A DNA stretch of 64,000 nt, taken from positions 3,363,001 through 3,427,000 of the forward strand of contig NZ_CP051677.1 of NCBI RefSeq assembly GCF_012849055.1, given 5' to 3'. Both the position numbers and the translations under genes were made by a program. Position 1 is the stretch's first letter, and each line of letters begins with the position of its first letter. Of this stretch, positions 24,555-33,752 are shown piece after piece. The notes under the pieces are model-generated. The model was not told where the DNA came from, searched no databases, and was given only the letters and a program-made list of their open reading frames with translations. This DNA comes from Spirosoma rhododendri. Its GTDB lineage: Bacteria; Bacteroidota; Bacteroidia; Cytophagales; Spirosomataceae.

Positions 24555-26525
24555 CTACTGCTGATTGAGGGGATGCTTAAGGCTGGATTGAACCCGGTGC
24601 ATCGGCAACCGCTTCGGCGTACGAATGACCAGCGGTACGGCCTCCGTCACGACATTGCTGGTATCAAGTCCGTAGGCTTCCTTCGTGGGTAGCGCAATGC
24701 GCTTGAGCAACAGATAGCCGGTCATAATCAACTGTTGCTTGATAGTCAGCTCGTTGTCAAACGAAAGAAACTTGCGGAACAGTACGAACCGGAAATCACC
24801 CCCGATTCGGTGAATATTCAACGACCGGTATTTAGCGTCGATGGTTACTTCTTTGTCTGCAACCATGTCCTGCACGACCTGCCGGAATAGCAGGTTCAGG
24901 CGCGGTTCGACGCGAAAGCCCAGGTAAAACGTGACGAAGTAAGCGTCTTCGGGGGCCAGCGTGTCGACTTTGTAGCGCATCACGTAGGGGTCATCTTCCA
25001 CGCAGACGTGGATAAACCAGTAAATATCAGCGCGTTTGGGGGCTCGGTTCAGAATCGAGAACAGCGTTTCATTCTCAATTTTATCGTAGCTCTCGGCCGA
25101 CGTTAAGTAAACGAGGTGCGTCGCGTATTTAGGAATCGCGTTATCGTTGCTCAGCTCTTTGAGCGCGGGCAGGTTACCCGGCAGCGTATCGTAGCGGGTC
25201 AGGCTGCTTGTGAGCGACTCGCCCTGATACCAGAACACCATCATCGCCATCAGCAACAGTCCCAGCGTGACCGAAATCCAGCCGCCTTCTTCAAACTTGA
25301 CGAGGTTGGCGATCAGAAACGTGATTTCAACGATCAGAAACATAGCCGTTACCAACACGATCAGGATCGTGTTGACTCGCTTGACCCGCAGGTAAGAGCT
25401 AATAAGTAAGGTCGACATCAGCATCGTCAGCGTAACGGCCAGGCCGAAGGCTGCTTCCATGTTTTTCGATTCGCGGAAATGCAGCACGATCAGGATACAA
25501 CCGACCATCAATCCCCAGTTGACGAACGGTACGTACAACTGTCCCCGTTCGTCGGACGGGTAGGCGACGCGCTGCCGGGGCCAGAAATTCAGCCGCATGG
25601 CTTCTCCCACCAGTGTAAAGGCTCCGCTGATAAGGGCCTGCGAGGCAATAATTGTGGCCAGCGTCGCGATGATGATGCTGAACACTGTTAGCGAGCCTGG
25701 TACTGTGCTGTAAAACGCCCCCGACTCATTCATCTGCTCACCCAGGTGTTGCATCAGGTAAGCCGTCTGACCCGCATAGGACAGCAGCAGCGTAATTTTG
25801 ACGTACACCCAGCTCGCACGGATGTTGCCACGTCCGCAGTGTCCCATATCGGAATACAAAGCTTCGGCTCCGGTCGTACACAGAAAAATACCGCCCAGTA
25901 GCCAGAATCCGCCCGGATAGTCGCGCAGGAACCGTAGGCCGTAGAGCGGGTTGATCGCTTTCAGCACGCCGGGTTCGCTCAGTAATGCGTACAGACCGAT
26001 GGCACCAATAAACGTGAACCAGACCAGCATGATCGGGCCGAACAACCGACCAAGCTGCTGCGTACCGAACTGTTGACTCACAAAGAGCGCAATCAGAATT
26101 CCAATTACTATAGGTACGGTATCCAGCTTCGGATAATAAATCAGCAGGCCTTCGATAGCCGATGAAACTGAGATGGGGGGCGTAATCAGTCCGTCGGCAA
26201 GTAGAAAGGCCCCGCCTATGATAGCCGGAACCATCAGCCACTTGCCCGAAAACCGCCGAACCAGCGCGTACAGCGAAAAAATTCCTCCTTCGCCGTTGTT
26301 ATCGGCCCGTAGGGTAATAATAACGTACTTGATGGTTGTTTGCAGGGTCAGTGTCCAGATAATACACGACAGCGTACCCAGCACCAGCGTCTCTGTCAGC
26401 GCTTTGCCGCGCACAACGGCCGAGATCGTATAGAGGGGAGAGGTACCGATATCGCCAAACACGATACCGACTGCAACGAGTAAGCCCTGAATAGAAACTT
26501 TATCGATAGATGTTCGGGAAGACAT
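24555..26525 (-). CDS. kup: KUP/HAK/KT potassium uptake transporter
   Basis: 656 residues, a normal length. The N-terminal ~440 residues hold about 12 membrane segments, with the family signature GIVFGDIGTSPLYT (about 20-33) and RADNNGEGGIFSLYALVRR. Later hallmarks include TGAEALYSDMGHCGRGNIRASW and PSDERGQLYVPFVNWGLM. The C-terminal ~180 residues are a cytosolic domain (YWFIHVCVEDDPYVMRYKV, FYLGFRVEPRLN). It imports K+ with protons across the inner membrane. Transcribed alone; the 411 bp upstream show no riboswitch that I can recognise. Confidence 0.95.
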   Translation of the reverse strand: MSSRTSIDKVSIQGLLVAVGIVFGDIGTSPLYTISAVVRGKALTETLVLGTLSCIIWTLTLQTTIKYVIITLRADNNGEGGIFSLYALVRRFSGKWLMVPAIIGGAFLLADGLITPPISVSSAIEGLLIYYPKLDTVPIVIGILIALFVSQQFGTQQLGRLFGPIMLVWFTFIGAIGLYALLSEPGVLKAINPLYGLRFLRDYPGGFWLLGGIFLCTTGAEALYSDMGHCGRGNIRASWVYVKITLLLSYAGQTAYLMQHLGEQMNESGAFYSTVPGSLTVFSIIIATLATIIASQALISGAFTLVGEAMRLNFWPRQRVAYPSDERGQLYVPFVNWGLMVGCILIVLHFRESKNMEAAFGLAVTLTMLMSTLLISSYLRVKRVNTILIVLVTAMFLIVEITFLIANLVKFEEGGWISVTLGLLLMAMMVFWYQGESLTSSLTRYDTLPGNLPALKELSNDNAIPKYATHLVYLTSAESYDKIENETLFSILNRAPKRADIYWFIHVCVEDDPYVMRYKVDTLAPEDAYFVTFYLGFRVEPRLNLLFRQVVQDMVADKEVTIDAKYRSLNIHRIGGDFRFVLFRKFLSFDNELTIKQQLIMTGYLLLKRIALPTKEAYGLDTSNVVTEAVPLVIRTPKRLPMHRVQSSLKHPLNQQ

Positions 26526-26936
26526 AGTAAAGGGAGTACGTGTCAGATTCGGACAAATTACTACTTGATAAGGGCAGTGGTTTTTAAAATTGCATTAATA
26601 GAAAATCGACCTGCTGATTATCAGAGTTTATCCGGGATTTTATACAGCCCCCGTTTTATTATCCTGCCTGATATATAGATGACAAGTGGATGACTGTGAC
26701 ATAACCGATGGGGAAGTAAACGATGTCGCCCGTTTTTTTGATTTACCAACAGCCCGGAACGGAGTCCTCTAGTATGCACAGGCTGATCCGAAATAGACAC
26801 AGGCATAATGCAGTAAAAATGTACAGACAGGTAATTGGCTTGCCGATCAGTTTGTTTCAAATAGATTGCGGTCTAAATTGTCTTTATAAGTTGGTTAGCC
26901 TGCCTGTTTATGTGCAGTGACCTGCCTGATTTACGT
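26526..26936. other. Divergent intergenic region between kup and the aldolase
   Basis: 411 bp with no credible gene. The word CCTGCCTGAT occurs at about 26663 and 26920. The region is moderately AT-rich and probably holds the promoters for both divergent genes, but I see no full -33/-7 pair. Confidence 0.4.
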
Positions 26937-27695
26937 ATGAAAAACAATATCGTCAAGACCCGTCTCAGTAGTAATCAACCTGTTGTCGGCGTTTTATCCA
27001 ACAGTGCTGATCCAACCATTGCGGAACTCTGCGGCTTTTCGGGTCTCGATTTTTACATGATTGATGGTGAGCACAGCCCCGTAACAACGGCGCAGGTGCA
27101 GGATATCGTCAGGGCTTGTGAAGTAAGCGGAATCACCCCGTTGGCTCGTGTACGTAGTAATGACCCTAAGCTGATTCTTCAGTTTCTGGATGCCGGTGTT
27201 ATGGGCATTATGCTGCCGGGGGTTCGTACGGCGGCCGAGGCCGAAGCCCTGGTACAGGCCATTAATTACCCACCAAAAGGAAAGCGCGGGTTCGCGCCGG
27301 TGCGCTCAGCTGATTATTTGCTCGGTACAATGAATCAGAGCGAATACATTGAATTTGCCAATGAGCAGATTCTGGTGTTGCCGCAGATTGAAGATCAGGA
27401 AGCTATCGACAACCTCGACGAGTTGATGGCTGTCGATGGTATCGACGGCTTCGTAATCGGTCCGCGCGACCTTGCCATGTCGATGGGATTTTACGACGGA
27501 GCCAGTCATGATGAAGTAAAACGGACCATTGCCGGGGCTGTTGAAAAAATAAATCGCGCCGGTATGATTGTTGGAACTACGGCTGTTACCGGCGATCAGG
27601 CCCGTGCGCTGTTCGATCGGGGCGTGCGTTTTTGCCTGGTATCACTGGCTGGTTTATTGCACAGTGCGGCCGCCGATTTCACAAAAAATCGCTGA
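26937..27695 (+). CDS. HpcH/HpaI family class II aldolase
   Basis: 252 residues from the ATG at 26937. It is a metal-dependent TIM-barrel aldolase that cleaves 2-keto-3-deoxy or 4-hydroxy-2-oxo acids to pyruvate (or a related ketoacid) plus an aldehyde. Motifs: LDFYMIDGEHSPV (catalytic His-Asp pair), LARVRSNDPKLI (pyruvate-binding Arg), GIMLPGVRTAAEAE, GKRGFAPVRSADY and VLPQIEDQEA with the metal-binding Glu, and DGFVIGPRDLAMSMG with the metal-binding Asp. The family is sure; the natural substrate cannot be assigned from sequence, and no pathway genes adjoin it. Confidence 0.88.
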   Translation: MKNNIVKTRLSSNQPVVGVLSNSADPTIAELCGFSGLDFYMIDGEHSPVTTAQVQDIVRACEVSGITPLARVRSNDPKLILQFLDAGVMGIMLPGVRTAAEAEALVQAINYPPKGKRGFAPVRSADYLLGTMNQSEYIEFANEQILVLPQIEDQEAIDNLDELMAVDGIDGFVIGPRDLAMSMGFYDGASHDEVKRTIAGAVEKINRAGMIVGTTAVTGDQARALFDRGVRFCLVSLAGLLHSAAADFTKNR

Positions 27696-28104
27696 TTGAT
27701 TTTAAAGGTGTCTGGAAAAATTAATCCATTTGTATATAAATTTTGCCAGATATAATTAAAAATTTGAGGGATTAATGTGTGTTAGATCGGATTTTGTACC
27801 TGATGAAGTCGTTTGTATTGGGTAATTTCAAGTTAATGCCTATACTTGGACGGCAAAATTGTCATCTATATACCAGCGAAACTTAGTTCGTCGAGCTAAA
27901 TCGAGTCGGTCTGAACTTTACTTTTTTTAAGTGTTTCCAACTATTGATTAGTCGCATTGATGATGCACAGATCATAACAAGGAGGTAAAACATATTATCA
28001 AGCTTCCGGTTAATGTGGAAACCGTTCCCTAAGTTTGCCCCACAACTTGCGAACGTTCTAAAGTTTAGTTTGAAACATTGCGTCAAAATTCAATTACGTA
28101 CCCT
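27696..28104. other. Intergenic region before the large outer-membrane protein
   Basis: 409 bp, AT-rich in its first third, with no gene recognised. It presumably contains the strong promoter of the downstream gene, but no exact TAnnTTTG word at a sensible distance was found. Confidence 0.35.
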
Positions 28105-30120
28105 ATGCGAACATTTATCCAACGACACCCCCTGCGGATGCTGGCTGGACTCGTGTTGCTGAGTTGCGCTGCCCAAAACGGCGTACAGGCTCAATCGTCG
28201 GCCGATACAGTGCGGACTACCACTCCTACTAATTCGGCTTATCCGCGCGAAAACATCTACCGGCTCGGAAAGGGCGTCTACACCGACACGCTTCGGCGCG
28301 ACGAGTTCAAGACGCAGGCCAGTGATGTTGCCGAGCTTGACGACTGCGACACTACCTTCCAAACATTTATTCTGGTCCGCCGTCTCTCTCCATGGCGTGT
28401 TGGTCTGTTTGCAGGCCCCAACTTCGCCTATTGTGGAACGTGGGAAAACACGTTTGGTCCTACTAAGCGCGACAACACGCTTTACAACGGCGCGGGACTC
28501 AACGTTACCGGTAACATCGACTACTACCTGACCCCAGCTACGCGTCGTCTGCGTTTCGGTCTGGGTACGGCGTTCGGTTACCAGAACTACTACACCCGCA
28601 GCATCTACCGCGATTACCTCTACGGTCTGGCCGCATCACGCGGTTTCAACCAAAACCAGGTGACCATCAAGCAGCGTGCATCGGAAGATATGTATCTGAC
28701 GATCGGACCTGTTCTGGCGTTCACGATTGCCCGGAGCCGCCGGAACCCCGAAGCAACCACGTTCCTCGAACTGGGTCTGCGCGGTGGTCTGTTCCGCACG
28801 GAAGCCGCAACGATCGCTGCCTACACGCCGTCGACGCTGTCGCTGCCCGGCACGCCTTCATTCGTTGATGGTGGTGGTCTGATCCGTTCGGTAAACCCAA
28901 GCACCCGCGTATACCACCCCGGTGGTTTGCTGTCGCTGGGCGTATTCTTCCCACTCCGCAACAACTGGAACATTGGTGTACAGGCACAAGGCTTCTTCAC
29001 GCAGCTGAACTACTACATCATCAACGGTATCGACGATCAGTTGTACGAGTTCAAGCGGAAGCATGGTGGTTTCAGCGCCGGTCTGGCCGTTCGCAAAGGC
29101 TTTGTTCAGAAGAAGCTGATCCCGAAGACACCAACGGTTTGCCCAACTTGCGAGCAGATTCCAGAGCTGAACGTACAGTTCAACAACGCATCGCTGAAAG
29201 GCGCATCGCTGTCGTACCTCGACAGCGCATCGGCTCAGCGGACGGGTCAGACGATGAATACATCGGCTACGGCTCCAACCATCAGCTGGCGCAGCACAAC
29301 GCCGAATCCGAAAAACGAAACCTTTACAGCTCGTCTGTACTACCGTCCGGATTCAGTAACGACGAGTGCTTCGGATCAGGTCATTGCACAGGTTGAAAAC
29401 AGCACTGACACAACGCTGACGTTCCCAACGGGTTATTTCTCGAACGGTCAGATGAACCCCGGTTTCTACTACGTAACGGTTCACAACCGTCAGGTGGCTA
29501 AGTGTGGTACCTGTATGAGTGAGGTGGCTACGACGAGCTTCTCGGTACTGCGGCCAAAAGGTGGCGACACCGATTGCGAATACCGTCACCGTCTGGAGCG
29601 TCTGGAAGTGTACTACCGGACCCCATACACCCGCGAAGTTGCTAACGTCTGTTACTGTAACGGTACGATCACGTCGGTTGGCGACACAGTTACCCGCCTG
29701 CGTTACCGTGGTCTGAACCGTCGTCTGGCAACGAGCGCTATCGAGTTCGATACCAACACGGTTATCCTGAACCTGAAAGATCTGCCAGGCAACCTGGCTC
29801 AGCAACTACAGGCTGAGAAGTCGAAGATCGAAAGCGGCAACGCCATTCGCTTCAAAGGTCGCCGGGTACGCCCGCAGGTACAGTACTTCCGCGCTGTGTT
29901 CTCGGTTACGAAACTGCCATGCAACGGTCAGCCTGAGCAAGCAGTTGGAAGCTTCAACACGACGATCAGCGACAACAGCTACAGCATCACCGATCTGAAG
30001 CCGCTGACCGACGCGCAGAAAACGAAACTGCTGGCTCCGCCTGCACCAACCAAGAAGGCAACGCGCCGTCGGGCTGGTAACAGTGGTCGCCGGTCGGACG
30101 TAATGTTCGGCGTGGAATAA
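28105..30120 (+). CDS. Large outer-membrane or surface protein with codon-adapted sequence
   Basis: 671 residues from the ATG at 28105. Signal peptide (MLAGLVLLSCAAQNGVQAQ). The N-terminal half has beta-barrel-like strands (WRVGLFAGPNFAYCGTWEN, RLRFGLGTAFGYQNYY, NNWNIGVQAQGFFTQLNYY). The second half has a Cys-containing region (CPTCEQIPELNVQF), Ig-like strands (FTARLYYRPDSVTTS) and CYCNGTI. It ends in a basic tail (KKATRRRAGNSGRRSD). GGT, CGT and GTT codons dominate, unlike the GGC/CGG-rich neighbours, which suggests high expression. No family was recognised. It ends at a perfect hairpin. Confidence 0.75.
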   Translation: MRTFIQRHPLRMLAGLVLLSCAAQNGVQAQSSADTVRTTTPTNSAYPRENIYRLGKGVYTDTLRRDEFKTQASDVAELDDCDTTFQTFILVRRLSPWRVGLFAGPNFAYCGTWENTFGPTKRDNTLYNGAGLNVTGNIDYYLTPATRRLRFGLGTAFGYQNYYTRSIYRDYLYGLAASRGFNQNQVTIKQRASEDMYLTIGPVLAFTIARSRRNPEATTFLELGLRGGLFRTEAATIAAYTPSTLSLPGTPSFVDGGGLIRSVNPSTRVYHPGGLLSLGVFFPLRNNWNIGVQAQGFFTQLNYYIINGIDDQLYEFKRKHGGFSAGLAVRKGFVQKKLIPKTPTVCPTCEQIPELNVQFNNASLKGASLSYLDSASAQRTGQTMNTSATAPTISWRSTTPNPKNETFTARLYYRPDSVTTSASDQVIAQVENSTDTTLTFPTGYFSNGQMNPGFYYVTVHNRQVAKCGTCMSEVATTSFSVLRPKGGDTDCEYRHRLERLEVYYRTPYTREVANVCYCNGTITSVGDTVTRLRYRGLNRRLATSAIEFDTNTVILNLKDLPGNLAQQLQAEKSKIESGNAIRFKGRRVRPQVQYFRAVFSVTKLPCNGQPEQAVGSFNTTISDNSYSITDLKPLTDAQKTKLLAPPAPTKKATRRRAGNSGRRSDVMFGVE

Positions 30121-30129
30121 GCGATCAGC

Positions 30130-30177
30130 ATAAAACGAAGAAAGCCGGGGCCAACGCTCCGGCTTTCTTCGTTTTAT
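30130..30177 (+). terminator. Perfect 19-bp hairpin terminator
   Basis: ATAAAACGAAGAAAGCCGG (30130-30148) pairs exactly with 30159-30177; T-rich sequence closes the right arm. It lies 9 bp after the stop codon. Confidence 0.85.
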
Positions 30178-30553
30178 GGTTTAAAAGGTTGTTGCAAGCG
30201 CCATTAGACAAAACGATTTTCCTGTCATGGCTTTAGCCAGACGTGCAAGAGATCCTCGGAAGCACTGGGATAATACTGTCGGACACAGAAGATTCCTCCT
30301 GCCATGGGCCGGGTATCCGGAGCCATAATAGGAGGAATCTTCAAACGTTTTCTCTGTGGGATAACGGGCCAGCACTTAACAGTCCTGCTCTCCGAGAGGT
30401 TGTTTGTGGAAGCATTTTTATTATTCCTCGGCACCGGCCGCCCGGCCGCGTCGGGATGATAACAAAGGCAATTTGACCCGGGCAATGCTTCCCTAAACAA
30501 CCTCTGGAGGGACTTGTGCCAGACAGAGACCTGTTCGCCCACGATTGCAAAAG
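30178..30553. other. Structured non-coding region with two nested stem-loops
   Basis: No believable gene is present. Stem A: GAAGATTCCTCCT (30288-30300) with 30330-30342, extended by CACAGA/TCTGTG outside (30283 and 30353). Stem B: about 21 bp with few mismatches, GAGGTTGTTT..GGAAGCAT (30396-30415) with 30485-30504, and inner TTATTATTCC/GGATGATAA pairing. The region could be a structured RNA, a MITE relic, or terminator DNA for the minus-strand gene ending at 30554. Confidence 0.5.
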
Positions 30554-31567
30554 CTAGTCACGCGCGACGGTGAACGAAAGAATGCCTTCGTATGATTTGA
30601 TCCGCTCCGACACTTTACCCTTCGGCTTTGCGAAAAGACAGACCGTCGATTTACCCCGGCGGCTGATCGGAATCGATAGCTGATAAACGTTGCCAGATTG
30701 ACGAACGCTCACTGCCGATGAAGTCAGTACCGTGCCGTTATACGGACCGATCGCGCAGCTAAATTCAACGGGTTGATCGCTACGGAGCGACAACGTCAGT
30801 GTTTCGCCAGACCGCAATAGTCCCTCCTGCGGAAAATCGGTGTCGAGGCCGAGCCGAAAATAAGCGTCGTACACCTTGGGATAGCGGTCGAACTGAGTTT
30901 TGCTGGTTGGTTTGTCGAGCAGCTGCCAGCGCGAATCGACGGGAAAATGATTGGCGGAGAACGGAACGGGGTCGGTCAGAAAGTAAAAATCGTTGGGTGT
31001 ACCAGGCACTTTAGCCGTTGATTGCGCCCACGCCAGATCAAGTAAAAACCAGTCTCCGTCAAGCTTGACCGCGTTCCACTCATGATCGACGCGCGTGATC
31101 GGCATACCCGACTCAAAATCGTTGGTGCGGGCGTACCCTTTGATGTTCGCCGTTTCGATACCAGCCCGGTTCATCAATTCTTTGTAGAGCAACGCAAAGC
31201 CAGTACATACGGCCTTCCGGCTGCTCAGCACCCGACTGGCATAAGCCGTTTCCGATGAATACATTCGCCCCTGGAAAGCCGATTCGTCATAACGTACGTG
31301 CGACGCTATCCAGCTGTAGACCGACCGCGCTTTGGCCAGATCAGTGCGGGCGGGAGCCGTCAAATAGCGGCTAAGCTTGTCCAGGGTTTTTGCTTCTGAC
31401 TCCGGCGTATTGCGGGCATACGCGTCGATCGTGCTGTAGTCGATGGAAACGTACTTCGAGGGGCGGGGAATGGCCGCCGGAGCAGACGACGCAAACCCGG
31501 CAACAAGTAGCAGAACGGTCAGCAAAGACCCGATTTTATTGATTCGTATACCACATAGCTGTCTCAC
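30554..31567 (-). CDS. Exported transglutaminase-like protein
   Basis: 337 residues with a GTG start at 31567 and a signal peptide (IGSLLTVLLLVAGFASSAPAA). The transglutaminase core has the Cys-His-Asp triad: Cys121 in SSRKAVCTGFALLYKEL, His162 in RVDHEWNAVKLDG and Asp177 in WFLLDLAWA. The fold is a papain-like cysteine peptidase or transglutaminase that could cleave or join peptides in the envelope. The C-terminal ~120 residues are beta-rich (YQLSIPISRRGKSTVCLFAK). It starts only 15 bp from the divergent PPC-domain gene; a near-consensus -7 word (CATATTTG read on the minus strand) at 31578-31585 overlaps that gene's start codon. Confidence 0.85.
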   Translation of the reverse strand: MRQLCGIRINKIGSLLTVLLLVAGFASSAPAAIPRPSKYVSIDYSTIDAYARNTPESEAKTLDKLSRYLTAPARTDLAKARSVYSWIASHVRYDESAFQGRMYSSETAYASRVLSSRKAVCTGFALLYKELMNRAGIETANIKGYARTNDFESGMPITRVDHEWNAVKLDGDWFLLDLAWAQSTAKVPGTPNDFYFLTDPVPFSANHFPVDSRWQLLDKPTSKTQFDRYPKVYDAYFRLGLDTDFPQEGLLRSGETLTLSLRSDQPVEFSCAIGPYNGTVLTSSAVSVRQSGNVYQLSIPISRRGKSTVCLFAKPKGKVSERIKSYEGILSFTVARD

Positions 31568-31582
31568 AACGTCATAACAAAT

Positions 31583-32107
31583 ATGCGTCTGATTTTATTG
31601 CTTTTCTGTAGTCTCCTTATGAAGAACGAACCCACGTTGGCGCAATCGGCGGATGAACCCCGCAAACCCGCACAAAGCCAGTCAGCTGCGATGCAAACGT
31701 ACACTATACGCCTGCGACCGGGTCAAGATCTGAAAGCTGAACTGGACGCATTTGTAGCTGCCCATCATATCGAAGCGGGGGCCCTGCTGACGTGCGTTGG
31801 AAGTCTGACCGATCTGAGTTTGCGGCTGGCGAATCAGGATGGGGCAACAACCTGGCAGGGGCACTTCGAGATCGTTTCGTTGGTGGGTACGCTGTCGACG
31901 AATGGCAGTCACCTGCATCTGTCAGCGGCCGACTCGACGGGGCGCACACTGGGCGGGCACCTGATGCCTGGCTGTCGTATCTACACGACCGCTGAGTTAT
32001 TGATCGGCGTGATGCCCACACTCGTCTATACAAGAGAACCCGACCCCACGTATGGGTATCGGGAACTGGTCGTACGCAAGAAATCGGTTGTGAAAAAGCG
32101 ACCTTAG
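31583..32107 (+). CDS. Exported PPC (DUF296) domain protein
   Basis: 174 residues. The first ~21 look like a signal peptide (MRLILLLFCSLLMKNEPTLAQ). The rest is a PPC/DUF296 domain: YTIRLRPGQDLKAELDAFVA, GALLTCVGSLTDLSLRLAN, FEIVSLVGTLS, SHLHLSAADSTGRTLGGHL and GCRIYTTAELLIG. In the family, conserved histidines of the SHLH..GGH type bind metal, and free-standing bacterial members are trimeric; plant relatives bind DNA with AT-hooks, absent here. An exported copy is unusual. Its stop codon overlaps that of the convergent nuclease gene. Confidence 0.82.
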   Translation: MRLILLLFCSLLMKNEPTLAQSADEPRKPAQSQSAAMQTYTIRLRPGQDLKAELDAFVAAHHIEAGALLTCVGSLTDLSLRLANQDGATTWQGHFEIVSLVGTLSTNGSHLHLSAADSTGRTLGGHLMPGCRIYTTAELLIGVMPTLVYTREPDPTYGYRELVVRKKSVVKKRP

Positions 32108-32697
32108 TTGCGCTTGCTCATTTCGTCGCGGATCTTGGCAGCTCGCTCGTACTCTTCGTTGCCTAGTGCAGCATCGAGCATGGTCTGAAGCTCTTCCGAC
32201 GACGCGTTCTTCAACTGGTCGCTGAACGAACGGTTCGACGGACGGTTGGTCGAACTGACCAGCTCTTCCTGACCTTCTTCCTCACTCGGCGTATTAGTGA
32301 TACCGGCTTCTGAGAGCACGGATTCATTCGTATAGATGGGGACACCAAAGCGAATGCCGATCGCGACGGCGTCGGACGGGCGGGCGTCGATGGCCGTTTC
32401 ACGAACGCCGTCGAAGCAAACGATGCGGGCGTAGAAAATGCCTTCCCGCAGGTCCGAAATTACGATCTCCCGGACCGTAAACTTAAACTGCTCGGCCATC
32501 TGCTTGAACAGGTCGTGCGTCATTGGGCGATTCGGCACAATCTTTTCAATTTCAATCGCAATGGCCTGCGCTTCAAACATGCCGATCAGAATGGGCAATC
32601 GGCGGTTCCCATATTCCTCTCCCAGCAACAGCGCAAATGAACCCGTTTGGGTTTGGCTTGGCGAGAGGGCTAATATTTCCAGTTTAATCTTATCCAC
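32104..32697 (-). CDS. Bifunctional nuclease family protein (DUF151) with UvrB/UvrC motif
   Basis: 197 residues. Residues 1-135 are the DUF151/BFN domain (LPILIGMFEAQAIAIEIE, RPMTHDLFKQMAEQF, ARPSDAVAIGIRFGVPIY). The C-terminus has a UVR motif (LQTMLDAALGNEEYERAAKIRDEM), as in many Bacteroidota members. Family members have been described with DNase/RNase activity, and the UVR motif suggests contact with UvrABC or Clp-type partners. It is cytosolic, with no signal peptide. It lies downstream of the etfBA unit, separated by a terminator. Confidence 0.9.
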   Translation of the reverse strand: MDKIKLEILALSPSQTQTGSFALLLGEEYGNRRLPILIGMFEAQAIAIEIEKIVPNRPMTHDLFKQMAEQFKFTVREIVISDLREGIFYARIVCFDGVRETAIDARPSDAVAIGIRFGVPIYTNESVLSEAGITNTPSEEEGQEELVSSTNRPSNRSFSDQLKNASSEELQTMLDAALGNEEYERAAKIRDEMSKRN

Positions 32698-32732
32698 AGC
32701 GCAAATTTAGCAGTTTTGATCGTTCGTTGAGT

Positions 32733-32775
32733 GTCGATAATCGCGGGTAATTGGCTTTTCCCCGCGATTATCGAC
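32733..32775 (-). terminator. 15-bp hairpin terminator of the etfBA unit
   Basis: GTCGATAATCGCGGG (32733-32747) pairs exactly with 32761-32775 around a 13-nt loop. It lies just past the etfA stop on the minus strand. Confidence 0.75.
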
Positions 32776-32789
32776 GCCCACAGATCAGA

Positions 32790-33752
32790 CTACAACGCCT
32801 TTACTGCCGCCGTCAGGCGGGGAAGTACCTCAAACACATCACCAACTATGCCATAGTCGGCCGATTTGAAAAACGGCGCGTCGGCATCCTTGTTGATAAC
32901 AACAATCACCTTCGAGGAGTTTACGCCAGCCAGATGCTGAATGGCTCCCGAAATACCGCAGGCAATGTACAGATTCGGGCTGACTTTGATCCCCGTCTGC
33001 CCGACGTGCTCGTGGTGCGGGCGCCAGTCGAGGTCCGATACCGGTTTCGAGCAGGCCGTCGCTGCGTGCAGGGCGTGCGCCAGGTCTTCCACAACACCCC
33101 AGTTTTCTGGCCCTTTCAGACCACGACCGGCCGAAACGACCAGATCTGCTTCCGGCAGCAGGACGTCGCCGGTTGCCTTTTCGGTGCTTTTTACGCTAAT
33201 CACGAAGTCGCTGTCGTTCAGGGCGGGCGCGAACGATTGAACCGTTGCTGTGGCGTCGGTTTCTTCGGGCGTGATCGTGTTTTTCTTGATTGCCAGTATC
33301 TTAACCGGGGCCTTTAGCTCATTGTACGCGAACGCTTTACCGGTGTAGATGCTGCTCTTGACAACGAAACCATTGCTCAGATTGGGTAATTCGATGACGT
33401 TAGCCGCCAGGCCCGCTTTCAGTTTACCCGCCAGTCGGGCGGTCATGGCGTCGGCCAGCGACGATTTCGCCAGCACAACGATCGTGCTGCCTTCCTGCTG
33501 CGCGGCTGCGGCTACGACAGTGGCGTAGGCCATGCCGTTCGGCTCGTTCAGTTTAGCGTCGCCCGCGTGCAGCACCTTTGTAGCCCCAAACCGCCCGGCC
33601 GTAGCCAGTTCGGTTTCGTCGGCCTGCCCAACGGTAATGGCGGTGGCGGTCGTACCGGTCATTTCAGCCACTTTAGCACCGTAGAAAATGGCTTCCTGCG
33701 ACGATTTCTTAAGTTTCCCTTCGTCTAGTTCAACAAATATGAGGACGGACAT
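32790..33752 (-). CDS. etfA: Electron transfer flavoprotein, alpha subunit
   Basis: 320 residues, usual length. The N-terminal Rossmann-like domain (VLIFVELDEGKLKKSSQEAI) is followed by the FAD-binding domain with the family signature DLVVSAGRGLKGPENWGVVE, HVGQTGIKVSPNLYIACGIS, GAIQHLAGVNSSKVIVVIN and DADAPFFKSADYGIVGD. With EtfB it carries electrons from acyl-CoA and other flavin dehydrogenases to the quinone pool through EtfQO. It is downstream of etfB, 151 bp apart, with inverted repeats in the gap. Confidence 0.95.
   Translation of the reverse strand: MSVLIFVELDEGKLKKSSQEAIFYGAKVAEMTGTTATAITVGQADETELATAGRFGATKVLHAGDAKLNEPNGMAYATVVAAAAQQEGSTIVVLAKSSLADAMTARLAGKLKAGLAANVIELPNLSNGFVVKSSIYTGKAFAYNELKAPVKILAIKKNTITPEETDATATVQSFAPALNDSDFVISVKSTEKATGDVLLPEADLVVSAGRGLKGPENWGVVEDLAHALHAATACSKPVSDLDWRPHHEHVGQTGIKVSPNLYIACGISGAIQHLAGVNSSKVIVVINKDADAPFFKSADYGIVGDVFEVLPRLTAAVKAL

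Noticed and set aside
30225..30542. 105-codon open frame on the minus strand
   Set aside because: It coincides with inverted repeats, has no family-like features and atypical composition.
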